Below, piece by piece: positions 55,358-64,000 of a stretch of 64,000 nucleotides of DNA. The stretch lies in the NCBI RefSeq assembly GCF_024298845.1, contig NZ_CP101156.1, forward strand, positions 434,001 to 498,000. The letters are read 5' to 3'. The DNA comes from Natronosalvus amylolyticus (lineage in GTDB: Archaea > Halobacteriota > Halobacteria > Halobacteriales > Natrialbaceae). The notes below the pieces were generated by a model. It searched no databases. It was not told where the DNA came from and saw nothing but the letters and a program-made list of their open reading frames with translations. Both the position numbers and the translations under genes were made by a program. Positions within the stretch are counted from its first letter, which is position 1. Every line of letters begins with the position of its first letter.

Positions 55358-56122
55358 ATGGAGCTACAGGTGCTGGCCGGGGAGCCAATCTTTATCGCCC
55401 TGGGGGTAGTCCTCCTCGGGCTTATCGTCGGCTACATCGTCGGGCGAATCAACGCCGAATTACTCCGTGCAGCGGGGGTTCCGGGGGCTGTCGAGGGAAC
55501 GCCGTTCGAACGAACCGCACAGTCGCTTGGAACCTCGACGGTCAAAATCATCGCCAGGCTCAGTTCGTGGTTCATCTACGGTATCGCCCTGTTGACGGCG
55601 ATTCATATTGCAGACTTGCTGCCGACCGAGGCGTTCTGGCAAACGATCATGACGTTCGTCCCGCAACTGTTCGTTGCGGTTCTCGTTGTCCTCGTCGGCT
55701 TTATCGTCGCGGATAAGGCCGAACTGGCCGTCAGTGAGTACCTTCGCGGCGTCAAACTTCCTGAAGTTTCGCTCATCCCGAAAGTCGTCAAGTACTCCGT
55801 TCTCTACGTCGCTTTCCTCATCGCACTCGCACAGATCGGTGTCCACGTGCTGGCGCTTCTCATTTTACTGACGGTGTACGCCACCGGATTGGTACTGGTC
55901 GGCGCGTTCGCCTTCAAGGACTTTCTCGTCTCGAGTGCCGTCGGCATCTATCTGCTGTTGAACCAGCCCTATGGCATCGGTGACGAAATCGAAGTCGGAG
56001 ACCGAGCTGGTATCGTCCAGGAAGTCGACCTGTTCGTCACGAAAATCGAATCCGACTCGAGAGAGTACATTATTCCCAACCGCGTGGTCTTCGAGGACGG
56101 TATCGTCCGTATCCGCGATTGA
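55358..56122 (+). CDS. MscS-like small mechanosensitive channel
   Basis: A 254-residue membrane protein with about five helices and a C-terminal MscS-type beta domain: KDFLVSSAVGIYLLLNQPYGIGDEIEVGDRAGIVQEVD, then YIIPNRVVFEDGIVRI. The long C-terminal cage of typical MscS is missing. It should open on membrane tension to release solutes. Coupling to dacZ by an overlapping arrangement (TGA A ATG) points to c-di-AMP control of turgor. ATG 55358 is the start; the upstream frame is a false extension. Confidence 0.92.
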   Translation: MELQVLAGEPIFIALGVVLLGLIVGYIVGRINAELLRAAGVPGAVEGTPFERTAQSLGTSTVKIIARLSSWFIYGIALLTAIHIADLLPTEAFWQTIMTFVPQLFVAVLVVLVGFIVADKAELAVSEYLRGVKLPEVSLIPKVVKYSVLYVAFLIALAQIGVHVLALLILLTVYATGLVLVGAFAFKDFLVSSAVGIYLLLNQPYGIGDEIEVGDRAGIVQEVDLFVTKIESDSREYIIPNRVVFEDGIVRIRD

Positions 56123-56602
56123 TGGCGTTTCGGTATCGGTCTACAGGCGGAGCAGGCCAAGTGCCTCGGGGTCAAGCCCCGAGGCTGTTCACTTAGTGGC
56201 TACTCACGCCTGCACACGTGAACCGAACCGATTGCGGTTGTCTGGCTCGGCTCATACGCCGGCGTTTGGGAGGGTATTCAGACGTCGAGGCTTGCTGGGG
56301 CACCCAGCGGTCGCTCCTGATTGTTATCTCTTCCTCGAGAGGTGTGGCGCTCTCAGTCGGAACGTGGTTCCAAAAAGTAAACGTTGGAGTCGGTTCGGTG
56401 CAGGGAAGCAAGGTGGCTCGAACGTCGGCGCATGACCCAGTCGTCGTCCATCTCGAGCACGGGTGGATCTGTAGTGTTGGAGTGGCCAGACGCTGTCGAA
56501 CAGGCAATCGCCAGGCTCGTCATCTGTCTGGGTTGATATTTGCTCACAGGCTCGCCGCTGTCCCGAACTGTCAACAATGGCCATCTTCGAACCGTTGGCA
56601 CT
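56123..56602. other. Gap after the second pstA, with an orphan IS200/IS605-type hairpin
   Basis: GCCTCGGGG-TCAAG-CCCCGAGGC at 56163-56185 is a perfect 9-bp stem with a 5-base loop, of the kind that ends IS1341 elements. No pstB or phoU is found on either strand, although these normally follow pstA. Weak minus-strand frames (such as 56353-56601) have no recognised domain. Confidence 0.6.
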
Positions 56603-57511
56603 TCAGGAACGAGGATCGTACCGGTTCCGGATGAAGATGGCGATCGCGTTCATCAACAACAGGATGGTGAGTAAGACGACGATACCGGCAGCTGCGACGT
56701 GCTGGAAGCCGGGCTGTGGGAGCGTCGCCCACTCGAATATCATCATCGGCATCGCACTGAACGGACTCGTTAGACTGTCCGGTGCGATGAACATCGAGGT
56801 CGCTGCACCGACCATCAGGATGGGTGCTGTCTCCCCGATTGCTCGAGACAGCGAGAGAATCGTCCCGGTCATTATGCCGGGCAGTGCGCGGGGCAAGACC
56901 ACGTCGCGCGTGACCTGCCACTGGGTTGCGCCCACGCCGTAGGCCGCCTGGCGCTGTGAATCGGGGACAGCCCGCAGTGCTTCCTGTGTCGAGACGATGA
57001 CGATGGGCAGGATGAGCAGGGTAAGCGTGAGGGCACCGGCGATGAGACTCGAGCCGAGTTGAAACGCTCTGACGAAAATCGCCAGACCGAGCAAACCGTA
57101 GACGATGGAGGGGACGCCCGCCAGGTTCGCGATGTTGGCCTCGATAAACGATTTGAGACGGCTCTCTGGGGCGTATTCCTCGAGGTAGACAGCCGCGCCA
57201 ACGCCGAGGAAGATGGTGAAGACGGCGGTGAGAGCGATCAAGAATATCGAGCCGACGATGGCCGGATAGATCCCCGCACCTCGGCCGTCTGGGAGGTAGT
57301 TATCGATCACCTGTGACGGTGGATAGGTCAAAAACTCCCAAGTGACCCAGCCCCAGGATTCGTACAGGACGTCGGCGATCAATGCGACGAGTGCGACGAT
57401 GCCCACGAGCGTCGAGGCGAAACAGATCGCCACGAATACGCGTCCGATCTGACGTTTGCGTTCGATCTGGTCGGTTGCGTCGGTGAACGGATTGGTCGTA
57501 TCGGTGCTCAT
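56603..57511 (-). CDS. pstA: Phosphate ABC transporter permease PstA (second set)
   Basis: A 302-residue permease with the PstA loop [39 protein letters not shown] and six hydrophobic helices. It starts inside the pstC stop (4-base overlap). Normally pstB follows; here the operon ends. It shares about the same architecture as the copy at 27514-28431 but differs in sequence throughout, so it is an old duplication or an acquired set. Confidence 0.95.
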   Translation of the reverse strand: MSTDTTNPFTDATDQIERKRQIGRVFVAICFASTLVGIVALVALIADVLYESWGWVTWEFLTYPPSQVIDNYLPDGRGAGIYPAIVGSIFLIALTAVFTIFLGVGAAVYLEEYAPESRLKSFIEANIANLAGVPSIVYGLLGLAIFVRAFQLGSSLIAGALTLTLLILPIVIVSTQEALRAVPDSQRQAAYGVGATQWQVTRDVVLPRALPGIMTGTILSLSRAIGETAPILMVGAATSMFIAPDSLTSPFSAMPMMIFEWATLPQPGFQHVAAAGIVVLLTILLLMNAIAIFIRNRYDPRS

Positions 57512-58437
57512 TGGTACTCCTCGCGGTAGCGTGATTTGATCCAGAGGCTGAACAGATTCATCGCGAGTGTCATGGCGAACAGGGTGAGGCCCACGGCGAA
57601 GAGGCTCTGGTAGCCGATCGAGCCGACGGACACGTCACTGATACCGATCTGTACCATGTAAGCGGTCATCGTTTGAATCGGTTCGAAGGGATTCATCGTG
57701 ATCTGTGGTGCCATCCCCGCTGCGAGCGTGACGGCCATGGTTTCGCCGATTGCCCTCGAGAGTGCAAGGATGTACGACGCGATAATCCCCGAAAACGCTG
57801 ACGGGACGACGACGCTAGTCGACACCTCGAATTTTGTCGCGCCGAGGCCGTAAGCAGCATTGCGAAGGTCGTCGGGGACGGCACTCATCGCGTCTTCGGA
57901 GAGCGAGGAGACCATCGGGATGATCATGATGCCCACGACGATTGCGCCGGCGGCCGCGTTGAAGGTTCCGACGTCGGGGATGTACGGCAAGCGTTGCAAA
58001 AGCGGCGTGATGAACGAGAGGGCGAAAAACCCGTAGACGATAGTCGGAACTCCCGCGAGTATCTCGAGTGTGGGCTTGATAGTGCGCCGTACCTTCGGGC
58101 TGGCGTACTCACTCAGGTAGATCGCCGTGGCGGTCCCGATCGGAATGGCGATGAGCGCGGAGCCGACGGTAATCAACAGTGTTCCCCAGATCAACGGTAA
58201 CACGCCGTAGCTACGTGGGCGGATAACTGGTGACCAGTTCGTGCCGGTGAAGTAGTCGATAATCGAAACCTCGGCAAAGAAATCGATCGACCCCTGCACT
58301 AGCACGAGGATGATACCGAGGGTCGTCAAGATCGTGACGAGTGCACAGGAGAAAAAGACGTACCGTACGGCGGCATTTTTCCGATTGGCGATAGTGCTTC
58401 CCGCACTCGTTATTTCATCCGCGGTATCGACGCTCAT
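57508..58437 (-). CDS. pstC: Phosphate ABC transporter permease PstC (second set)
   Basis: A 309-residue PstC. The EAA loop reads [33 protein letters not shown], and the [20 protein letters not shown] segment matches PstC. It is shorter than the first copy (363) because of a reduced N-terminus and one smaller periplasmic loop. Overlaps at both ends tie it to pstS and pstA. Confidence 0.95.
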   Translation of the reverse strand: MSVDTADEITSAGSTIANRKNAAVRYVFFSCALVTILTTLGIILVLVQGSIDFFAEVSIIDYFTGTNWSPVIRPRSYGVLPLIWGTLLITVGSALIAIPIGTATAIYLSEYASPKVRRTIKPTLEILAGVPTIVYGFFALSFITPLLQRLPYIPDVGTFNAAAGAIVVGIMIIPMVSSLSEDAMSAVPDDLRNAAYGLGATKFEVSTSVVVPSAFSGIIASYILALSRAIGETMAVTLAAGMAPQITMNPFEPIQTMTAYMVQIGISDVSVGSIGYQSLFAVGLTLFAMTLAMNLFSLWIKSRYREEYQ

Positions 58438-59477
58438 GCTGTCCCCTCCTCGAGGGCGGCGTAGAGGGTTTCCCGAGCGCTCGAGAGGCGGTCCTCATCG
58501 AGGGCGTAAAACCCGCTCTGTCTGGCAGCCCACTGCGTCCAGGTCATGGACTCGTCGTCGACGAATTCGGCTTCGGTGGCTTCGTCGTCGATGGGATCGA
58601 AATAAAATTCCGCGAAGCGCTGCATCTCGAGTCGTTCGAAGGCTTCGACGTTGAAGTAAAGGTACAAAGGACGAGTCAGGGGGGAGTACACCCCCGTTTC
58701 GATGTTGTCTGGACTCGGCCGGTAAAAGGTTCCCTGTTCCTCGTCGCTTTCGACGGCGATGAGTTTGAGATCGTCTTCGTTTTCTTCGTAGTATCCCGCA
58801 CCGCCGAATCCGAGACCGTACTGCGTTCCACGGACACCCCGGACGATGACGTTCGTGTCGGCGCTCGCTGAGTAATCGGAGCGAATGGCTCCGACCTCGC
58901 CGTTGATCGCTTTGGTAAAGAAATCGAACGTACCGGAAGCGGGGTCACGTCCGTAGAGGTCTATTTCCTCATCGGGCCAGTCTGCGTCCGGTCTGACGTC
59001 GGCCCAGGTCTGGATCGTCGAGCCTGGTTCCCAGATACGCTCGAGTTCTTCGAGTGTGAGTTGGTCACACCAGGTGTTTTCTGGGTGAGTGAACACAGCG
59101 ATTCCGTCGAGGGCGACCTCGAGTTCGATGTACTCGATATCGTTGGTGCGACAGAGTTCGCCCTCATCGTCGTCATCTTGAATTACCCGACTGGCGTTCT
59201 GTGCGTCGGTTTCACCGGTACAAAAGCGTTGAAAACCAGCACCGGTTCCGGAACCGCGCACGGAGATGATGACGCGATTATTTCGCCACTGGAACTCTTC
59301 GGCAACGATCGCGCTGTGGGGCAACACGGTGTTGCTGCCGTCGATCTGGATCTCTCCCGAAAGATCACTCGATTCACCCCGAACGAAACAACCCGCGAGA
59401 CCGGTTAGGGCTGTTCCGGCACCGCCGACGAGCAATTGTCGGCGTGAGAGGCTCCCAGAACCCGGTTGGTTTCCCAT
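58434..59477 (-). CDS. pstS: Phosphate-binding lipoprotein PstS (second set)
   Basis: A 347-residue binding protein. A Tat signal ([16 protein letters not shown]) precedes the lipobox LAGC, with Cys30 lipidated. The phosphate-binding fold contains [14 protein letters not shown] and [18 protein letters not shown]. The Gly/Asn linker of the first copy is absent. ATG 59477 has a TATA box at -25 to -32, so it is leaderless. Confidence 0.95.
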   Translation of the reverse strand: MGNQPGSGSLSRRQLLVGGAGTALTGLAGCFVRGESSDLSGEIQIDGSNTVLPHSAIVAEEFQWRNNRVIISVRGSGTGAGFQRFCTGETDAQNASRVIQDDDDEGELCRTNDIEYIELEVALDGIAVFTHPENTWCDQLTLEELERIWEPGSTIQTWADVRPDADWPDEEIDLYGRDPASGTFDFFTKAINGEVGAIRSDYSASADTNVIVRGVRGTQYGLGFGGAGYYEENEDDLKLIAVESDEEQGTFYRPSPDNIETGVYSPLTRPLYLYFNVEAFERLEMQRFAEFYFDPIDDEATEAEFVDDESMTWTQWAARQSGFYALDEDRLSSARETLYAALEEGTA

Positions 59478-59480
59478 CAG

Positions 59481-59538
59481 TGTCCTATTGAGGACATGGT
59501 ATCTAAATACCCTACTATGTTATCTATATAGCGCTATG
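59481..59538 (-). promoter_or_regulatory. pst operon 2 promoter and candidate operators
   Basis: The TATA box is TATTTAGA (59502-59509). Between it and the start lies a perfect inverted repeat TGTCCT-ATTG-AGGACA (59481-59496). Upstream are CTATATAG (59525-59532) and the 10-base palindrome ATAGCGCTAT (59529-59538). These are likely phosphate-regulator or repressor sites. Confidence 0.45.
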
Positions 59539-59656
59539 TGGGGCAACCATTGACGTGGCTATTTCCATCCATATTTCTCTTACCCTCGATAGCAATTACA
59601 CCGCTGCTGTTACCCAGTTTTTAGCAATATTTGAAGGCTCTATTGCTTCTAGTGGA

Positions 59657-59676
59657 TTTATATAGTGATCGCTATA
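59657..59676 (+). promoter_or_regulatory. AbrB-PhoU promoter with an overlapping near-palindrome
   Basis: TTTATATA (59657-59664) is the TATA box for ATG 59687. It overlaps TATAGTGATCGCTATA (59661-59676), palindromic except for one base pair. A regulator bound there would block the promoter. Confidence 0.5.
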
Positions 59677-59686
59677 AATTGCGGTC

Positions 59687-60682
59687 ATGGAGACGCGCAA
59701 GGTCCAGGTGACTGGCGGTTCGACGTACACCGTCTCGCTCCCAAAATCCTGGGCGACCGAAAACGAGGTGAGTGCTGGAACCACCGTCGAGTTTTACCCG
59801 GAGGACGATGCGCTCTTGTTGACACCACAAAGCGAGAGCCATCGCCAGGAGGGGACACTCGATATTTCGAACCTCGAGGGTGAGCGACTCACACGTGCAG
59901 TCATGACCATGTACGTCAGTGGCTTCGACATTATTCGACTCGAGGCCGCTCGCATTACGACCGACCAGCGCCGGGCGATTCGAAGCGCGACCCAGGGGCT
60001 CGTCGGTGTCGAAGTACTCGAGGAAACGACCGATAGCGTGGTAATTCAGGACCTGCTCGATTCCTCGGAACTCTCCATCGTCAACGCTGTCACTCGAATG
60101 CGTCTCATCGCGAGTGCAATGCTCGAAGACGCCGTTCAGGCCGTAATTACCAACGAGGACGACATTGCACGTGACGTCATCGAACGTGACGATGACGTCG
60201 ACCGGCTCTGGCTCGTCGTCTCCCGCATCTTCCGGGCGACGCTTCGCTCACCTCGAGCATCCGAAGAACTCGGGGTTTCCCGCGAGGACTGTTTCGACTA
60301 CCACTCGAGTGCCCGCCAACTCGAGCGGGTTGCCGATCACGCCGTCAAAATCAGTAAACTGGCGCTCAAACTCGATGAAATACCCGACGAGGTCGCCGAG
60401 GCAATCGGGGCACTCCACGACGATGCGTTCGAAGTGTTCGAGAAGTCGATGGACGCGCTGTTCGCCGAGGAGAGTGAAGCGGCCACCGAACTCGGGCACG
60501 GCGCGCTCGAGTTGGTGCTTGGAATCGACGAACACACGCGTGTGATCGACGACCGACTTCGGGGGCTGGATTCGGTCGAGGCACAGTCGCTCGGATTGAT
60601 TGTCGATTCGCTATCCAGAAGTGCGGACTACGGCGGTAACATTGCGGAAACTGCGCTACAAAAGGCCGCCCCGCGGCCCTGA
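59687..60682 (+). CDS. AbrB-PhoU regulatory protein
   Basis: A 331-residue protein. The first 50 residues are a SpoVT/AbrB swapped-hairpin DNA-binding domain (KVQVTGGSTYTVSLPKSWATENEVSAGTTVEFYPEDDALLLTP). The rest contains PhoU-type helices, with a metal or phosphate motif HSSARQLERVADHAVKISKLA and a second LSRSADYGGNIAETALQ. This architecture is an archaeal phosphate regulator. It is divergent from pst operon 2 across about 210 bases and probably controls both. The classical PhoU at 25958 has no DNA-binding domain. Confidence 0.9.
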   Translation: METRKVQVTGGSTYTVSLPKSWATENEVSAGTTVEFYPEDDALLLTPQSESHRQEGTLDISNLEGERLTRAVMTMYVSGFDIIRLEAARITTDQRRAIRSATQGLVGVEVLEETTDSVVIQDLLDSSELSIVNAVTRMRLIASAMLEDAVQAVITNEDDIARDVIERDDDVDRLWLVVSRIFRATLRSPRASEELGVSREDCFDYHSSARQLERVADHAVKISKLALKLDEIPDEVAEAIGALHDDAFEVFEKSMDALFAEESEAATELGHGALELVLGIDEHTRVIDDRLRGLDSVEAQSLGLIVDSLSRSADYGGNIAETALQKAAPRP

Positions 60683-60723
60683 AAGAACCCGGTTTTCGGG
60701 TCCACACTCGGCGGAGAAACCGA

Positions 60724-61434
60724 TCACTCGAGTGAAACCAGCAGATCGAGCATTTCCTCGAGTGGCATATCTGTCACGGCTAGCGAATAGCCGTCGATTC
60801 GCGCCAGGTCGGCAGCGTGCTCCCAGAGATCGGCCTCGTCGAGGCCGTGGAGGACGACGGCGTTCGGCGTCGGGTTGACAACCCGGAGTGCGACGAGTGG
60901 TGACTCGCCTCGCGTCACGCCCGTAAAAACGAGGACACGGTTGGTGCTCTGGCCGTACAGCCGGAAGAACTCTTCGCTCGAGAGACGTGTTATCGCCTGG
61001 ATGCTGTTGATGACGGTGTGGCCGCTGATTCGGTCAGTCGAGCCGTCGGTGATCTGGGTCGCGTCGATCGTGTCGTACAGTTCAGTGAGTGGGTGTGTCG
61101 TCGCGTACTCTCGTAGATCGTAGACGACGTCGCTTTCGAATCCAGCGGAGAGGACTCGTCCGTACTGGCGGATGCGATCACCGCCACGGTGTTCGTCGAT
61201 TTCGAGCAATCCGTCCACCAGCCGCCGGACGACCCCGATACCGGGGCTCTCACGACGACCGCTTTCGTAATCAGAAATTACTGACGAAGAGACCTCGAGT
61301 TCGGCGGCGAGATCGGTCTGTGAGATATCGAAATCCGTTCGCCACTTTCGCAATGTGGCTCCAGGGTCGTTACTCAGCGTGATTTCGCCGGCGATTTTCT
61401 CGGCCAACTCCCGTTTGGGTCCGCGTCCGCCCAT
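60724..61434 (-). CDS. HTH (Cro/C1-type) transcriptional regulator
   Basis: A 236-residue protein. Residues 28-65 (TLRKWRTDFDISQTDLAAELEVSSSVISDYESGRRESPGIGVVRRL) form a Cro/C1-like HTH. The C-terminal 130 residues (FRLYGQSTNRVLVFTGVTRGESPLVALRVVNPTPNAVVLHGLD) form a conserved archaeal ligand-binding-like part. It is a widely conserved archaeal regulator whose target is not certain. It converges with the AbrB-PhoU gene. Confidence 0.9.
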   Translation of the reverse strand: MGGRGPKRELAEKIAGEITLSNDPGATLRKWRTDFDISQTDLAAELEVSSSVISDYESGRRESPGIGVVRRLVDGLLEIDEHRGGDRIRQYGRVLSAGFESDVVYDLREYATTHPLTELYDTIDATQITDGSTDRISGHTVINSIQAITRLSSEEFFRLYGQSTNRVLVFTGVTRGESPLVALRVVNPTPNAVVLHGLDEADLWEHAADLARIDGYSLAVTDMPLEEMLDLLVSLE

Positions 61435-61561
61435 AGGTGTGGCTTGTACGGCCCGGGCAAGTAGCTACCGGCATGGCGTGGAGCGTCGAACGTACTTCCT
61501 CGGTTAAACGAGTATCTCGAGAGGCGAACAGTCAAGTGGGTTCCAGTCCTGGCTGTGTGTC

Positions 61562-62221
61562 ATGCCCTCGACTGTGGTACACGTGGCGGTGGCCGGCCTC
61601 ATCGGCGTCGCGCTCCTCGGCGACCGGTTCGACGCGAAAGCGATTCTGGTGGTGATGGTTGCGGCGGCCGTGATCGACCTCGATACGCTCATTGGAATCT
61701 ATTTCCCCGGCACACACCGGGCTGCCTTTCACAATATATGGATCGTCCTGGTGCCGGCTGTGCTGTTGGTCTGGGACGTCAAACTCCGCGAGCGGTCGAC
61801 CGTCCTCGAGCGCTGGGGTGAGTACGGGTACCGAGTCGGCTGGGTCACGCTCGTTGCCGTCCTGTTCGGTCACATCCTGCTGGACGCTTTTTACAACGGC
61901 GTCAATCTATTTTGGCCCGTCTACGATCGATTTTTCGACCTCTCGGGGAAGATGATCATCACTGACCAGCGCGGCTTCGTCCAGACGTTCATCGAATTCG
62001 AGTCGGGAGACGACGGTACCAGGGTGGCAGAGTCCACCGCTCGAGGTACCACCGAAGACACGCATTATTCGACGGGGTTCGACCCGTCACGGGACGACCC
62101 ACCCGAGGACGTCGAACGGATATTCCCGATAGCCAGTTCCGGCGAACTGTTCATCATTACTGTCGCTGGCTATCTCTCGGTCGGTTACCGGTTGCTCGAG
62201 CAGTGGCGAACGGGCAAGTGA
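61562..62221 (+). CDS. DUF457 (YdjM-like) membrane protein
   Basis: A 219-residue membrane protein with three to five hydrophobic helices. HVAVAGLIGVALLG, an Asp-rich VIDLDTLIGIYFPGTHRA and AVLFGHILLDAFYNGV carry the His/Asp ligands of the membrane-bound metal-dependent hydrolase group. A soluble loop of 60 residues precedes the last helix. The reaction is unknown. A GNAT gene follows after about 10-40 bases. Confidence 0.85.
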   Translation: MPSTVVHVAVAGLIGVALLGDRFDAKAILVVMVAAAVIDLDTLIGIYFPGTHRAAFHNIWIVLVPAVLLVWDVKLRERSTVLERWGEYGYRVGWVTLVAVLFGHILLDAFYNGVNLFWPVYDRFFDLSGKMIITDQRGFVQTFIEFESGDDGTRVAESTARGTTEDTHYSTGFDPSRDDPPEDVERIFPIASSGELFIITVAGYLSVGYRLLEQWRTGK

Positions 62222-62260
62222 ACCGATACAATGGAGGCCACCCGTTCCCCATCTGGAGGT

Positions 62261-62797
62261 ATGGACACGAGGATTCGACCGTACGATCCCGATACTGATC
62301 GTGATGCTCTCTGGGCACTCAAAACCGGCTTCGAGCGCGGACTCGGTACTGGAACGGGTGGCCACGAGAAAGCCAAACTGTACGACGCGAAGCTGAACGA
62401 CGAGTACCGTGAGGGGTACCTGGAGTGGGTCGAACGCTGTCTGACCGAGGAACCCGGGGCGGTGACGGTCGCGGAACGCAACACCGTCGATGGCGAGGAC
62501 CTCCCGACGTCTGGGCAGGGGACTCAGTTAGTCGGCTACGTGTTCGTCTTGCCAGAATCTCTGGCGTACATCTGGGACAGTGCCGTGTTGAACGAAATTT
62601 ACGTCACCCCGAACTACCGAGGGACCGGCGTTTCCGACGGACTCATGAGCGCCGCTATCGAGGTGGCAGAGGGGCAAGACCTCCCGCTCGAGCGACTGGT
62701 CCTCGACGTGGACCGGGAAAACGACCGGGCGCAGGCATTTTACGAGCGCCACGGATTCGATCACTGGGGCGAGATGGTTTCACGGTCACTCGAGTAA
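62261..62797 (+). CDS. GNAT family N-acetyltransferase
   Basis: A 178-residue acetyltransferase. The core VLNEIYVTPNYRGTGVSDGLM is motif A with the acetyl-CoA loop, and VDRENDRAQAFYERHGF is motif B. ATG 62231 is also in frame, but the family opening (MDTRIRPYDPDTD) begins at 62261. It overlaps the convergent membrane-protein gene by 12 bases at the 3' end. The substrate is unknown. Confidence 0.85.
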   Translation: MDTRIRPYDPDTDRDALWALKTGFERGLGTGTGGHEKAKLYDAKLNDEYREGYLEWVERCLTEEPGAVTVAERNTVDGEDLPTSGQGTQLVGYVFVLPESLAYIWDSAVLNEIYVTPNYRGTGVSDGLMSAAIEVAEGQDLPLERLVLDVDRENDRAQAFYERHGFDHWGEMVSRSLE

Positions 62798-63457
62798 CCA
62801 GGCGAGGGCCCCACCAATCCCGCCAAAGAGCAAGGGATAGACCAGACCGGCACGAACGATCGCTTCGGTCGGGTCGGGACGAACGATGGCATCGCCAACG
62901 GTTACGGTCCCAACGGTCATTGCCGTTATCGTCACGACGAGGTAGCCGACCGTCACGACACCGCCAGTCGCGATGTGGTCACCGAGGGACGCGCCATCGA
63001 CGCGGCGGGCTTCGCGTCGAGCAACGACGAAGCCGGCGACAGCGATGACCAGCGGCGGGACGATCAGTAACAGCGGCTCCCAGTCGGTGCCATCGAGGAC
63101 GACGTTCTGATTGGCCTGGGCGAGTCGGAAGACCCCTTCCTGGGGAAAGGAAGTCGGGACGGTGTGGGCGTTGAAGTACGTCCAGATGACGAGTTCGGTG
63201 GTCAGGCTGTCACCAGTCACGGACTCGATGATTTCGGTCCGGAGGTCATCGCGAATCGTCGATCTGGCCGTTACAAATGTGATGAAGACGCCGAGTATCC
63301 AGGCGAGCCCACCGGCTAGCGTGGCTTCGAGCAATCCCTGATACCGATTCTCGGCTGACTCGCCGTAGTTTGATGCGTTCGAATCTGGCACGGGTTGGTT
63401 GCCACCGTTCCTTCGTGAATCGCCCTTCTTCCCGGATTCGCCGTCTCGAGCACCCAT
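62786..63457 (-). CDS. Haloarchaeal membrane protein of unknown function
   Basis: A 223-residue protein. A hydrophilic N-terminus of about 40 residues precedes four helices (LAGGLAWILGVFITFV, LLLIVPPLVIAVAGFVVA, VVTVGYLVVTITAMTVG and GLVYPLLFGGIGGALAWL). No catalytic motif is visible. Proteins of this type are common in halobacterial genomes and are uncharacterised. Confidence 0.75.
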   Translation of the reverse strand: MGARDGESGKKGDSRRNGGNQPVPDSNASNYGESAENRYQGLLEATLAGGLAWILGVFITFVTARSTIRDDLRTEIIESVTGDSLTTELVIWTYFNAHTVPTSFPQEGVFRLAQANQNVVLDGTDWEPLLLIVPPLVIAVAGFVVARREARRVDGASLGDHIATGGVVTVGYLVVTITAMTVGTVTVGDAIVRPDPTEAIVRAGLVYPLLFGGIGGALAWLLE

Positions 63458-63577
63458 CCCCAGCGGGTACTCCGTGTGCAGTCAAAACCGTTTGGTCCCG
63501 TCGGGAGAACGGGTGTGTCAACACGGCTCGAGGGAAAACTGTTGAAAGCGTACGCAGTATGGGATGTACGGTCTCCC

Positions 63578-64000
63578 TCAATCAGCGTGATGGACCGCTT
63601 CGGGTTCGGGGTTGAGACGAACTGCTCGACCGGTTTCACTCGAGCGATAGATGGCGTCGATCACGCGCTGGACGGTCAGGGCCTCTTCGACCGTATTCGT
63701 GGCTGGCTGTTCGCCAGCGACGATCGTTTCGAGGAACCGCTGGTCTTGCTCGGCGTGCCCGGTGACCGAAGAATCACCGGTCAGTTCGCTGTCAGCGTAG
63801 TGGTCAGTCCCTGCAGTGCTGGCTTCCAGAATCTTCAGGTCAGTGTCGCCGATTTCGAAGTGTGCCCCGGCTTCCGTACCGCGAACGCGGAAGTCCATAC
63901 TCGAATCGCGGTTGGTGGCCCAGCCTGCCTCGAGGGAGATGGTTTGTCCGTTCGCACAGCGAATAAAGGCGGTTACGGCGTCGTCGACCTCGTACGTTTC
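63578..64000 (-). CDS. Gfo/Idh/MocA family oxidoreductase (C-terminal part)
   Basis: The last 140 residues of an NAD(P)-dependent sugar-type oxidoreductase. The frame is open to the right window edge, so the N-terminal Rossmann domain lies outside. VTAFIRCANGQTISLEAGWA and AEQDQRFLETIVAGEQPATNTVEEALTVQRVIDAIYRSSETGRAV are the usual C-terminal features. It probably oxidises a sugar or inositol derivative. Confidence 0.88.
   Translation of the reverse strand, partial: ETYEVDDAVTAFIRCANGQTISLEAGWATNRDSSMDFRVRGTEAGAHFEIGDTDLKILEASTAGTDHYADSELTGDSSVTGHAEQDQRFLETIVAGEQPATNTVEEALTVQRVIDAIYRSSETGRAVRLNPEPEAVHHAD

Noticed and set aside
56353..56601. A possible small gene following the second pstA
   Set aside because: There is no recognised domain, the composition is not halophilic, and no ABC motif is present; it is not a pstB remnant.

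Overview
The window is a high-GC archaeal chromosome segment from a halophile (class Halobacteria). The evidence is the acidic proteome, Tat-type signal peptides on nearly all secreted proteins, TATA boxes 25-30 bases upstream of mostly leaderless starts, archaea-specific enzymes (diphthine synthase, deoxyhypusine synthase, archaeal CoaD, DacZ) and halobacterial families (HTH-10 regulators, the Htur_1727-type radical-SAM partner, IS1341-type TnpB, a PGF-CTERM-like tail). The mix resembles Natrialbaceae (Haloterrigena/Natronorubrum-like), but that placement is inference.

Layout. 1-8 kb: two hydantoinase/oxoprolinase modules (hyuA-hyuB) point away from each other, with a small cupin gene and a 29-bp tandem repeat between them. 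8-13.5 kb: a palindromic MITE-like element, a solo TnpB element, a GNAT acetyltransferase, the methylmalonyl-CoA mutase large subunit, a LeuB-like dehydrogenase and an HTH-10 regulator. 14-20 kb: two divergent radical SAM/SPASM genes, one coupled to its small partner protein; then a 5'-truncated beta-propeller-like gene abutting a solo MITE arm; then DUF2249, MoaD-like and polytopic membrane proteins. This looks like a heme-maturation and nitrogen-oxide accessory neighbourhood without its terminal reductases. 20-25.5 kb: dphB, glmM-like, a small HTH protein, cdd, udp and an EamA transporter. 25.6-30.7 kb: a complete pstSCAB-phoU operon. 31-39 kb: a 7TM histidine kinase with a UbiA-like enzyme and a Tat-secreted protein, an aquaporin without a clear start codon, a bicovalent-FAD oxidoreductase and a divergent FilR1-like regulator. 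39.8-47 kb: aldo/keto reductase, deoxyhypusine synthase, a lysine-rich repeat protein, NIF3-like protein, malic enzyme-phosphotransacetylase fusion and coaD. 47-53 kb: a large stem-loop, another MITE, a 1362-residue secreted GH13 amylase-like enzyme, a TFB-like protein and tRNA-Leu(UAG) followed by copies of its own 3' tail. 53.7-64 kb: a pilin-like protein, the dacZ-mechanosensitive channel pair, a second pst operon lacking pstB and phoU, a divergent AbrB-PhoU protein, an HTH regulator, a DUF457 membrane protein, GNAT, a membrane protein and a truncated Gfo/Idh/MocA oxidoreductase.

How the genes may work together. The two phosphate-uptake operons and the AbrB-PhoU gene share GATCG-STATA/CTATATAG-like promoter sequences, which suggests common phosphate control. 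DacZ with MscS suggests c-di-AMP-linked osmotic control. The radical SAM block suggests maturation of heme-type cofactors through the siroheme route. Dispersed palindromic elements, orphan IS200/IS605 end hairpins and tRNA-tail repeats show that the intergenic regions have been actively reshaped. No CRISPR array, rRNA, integrase gene or recognisable defence system is visible.
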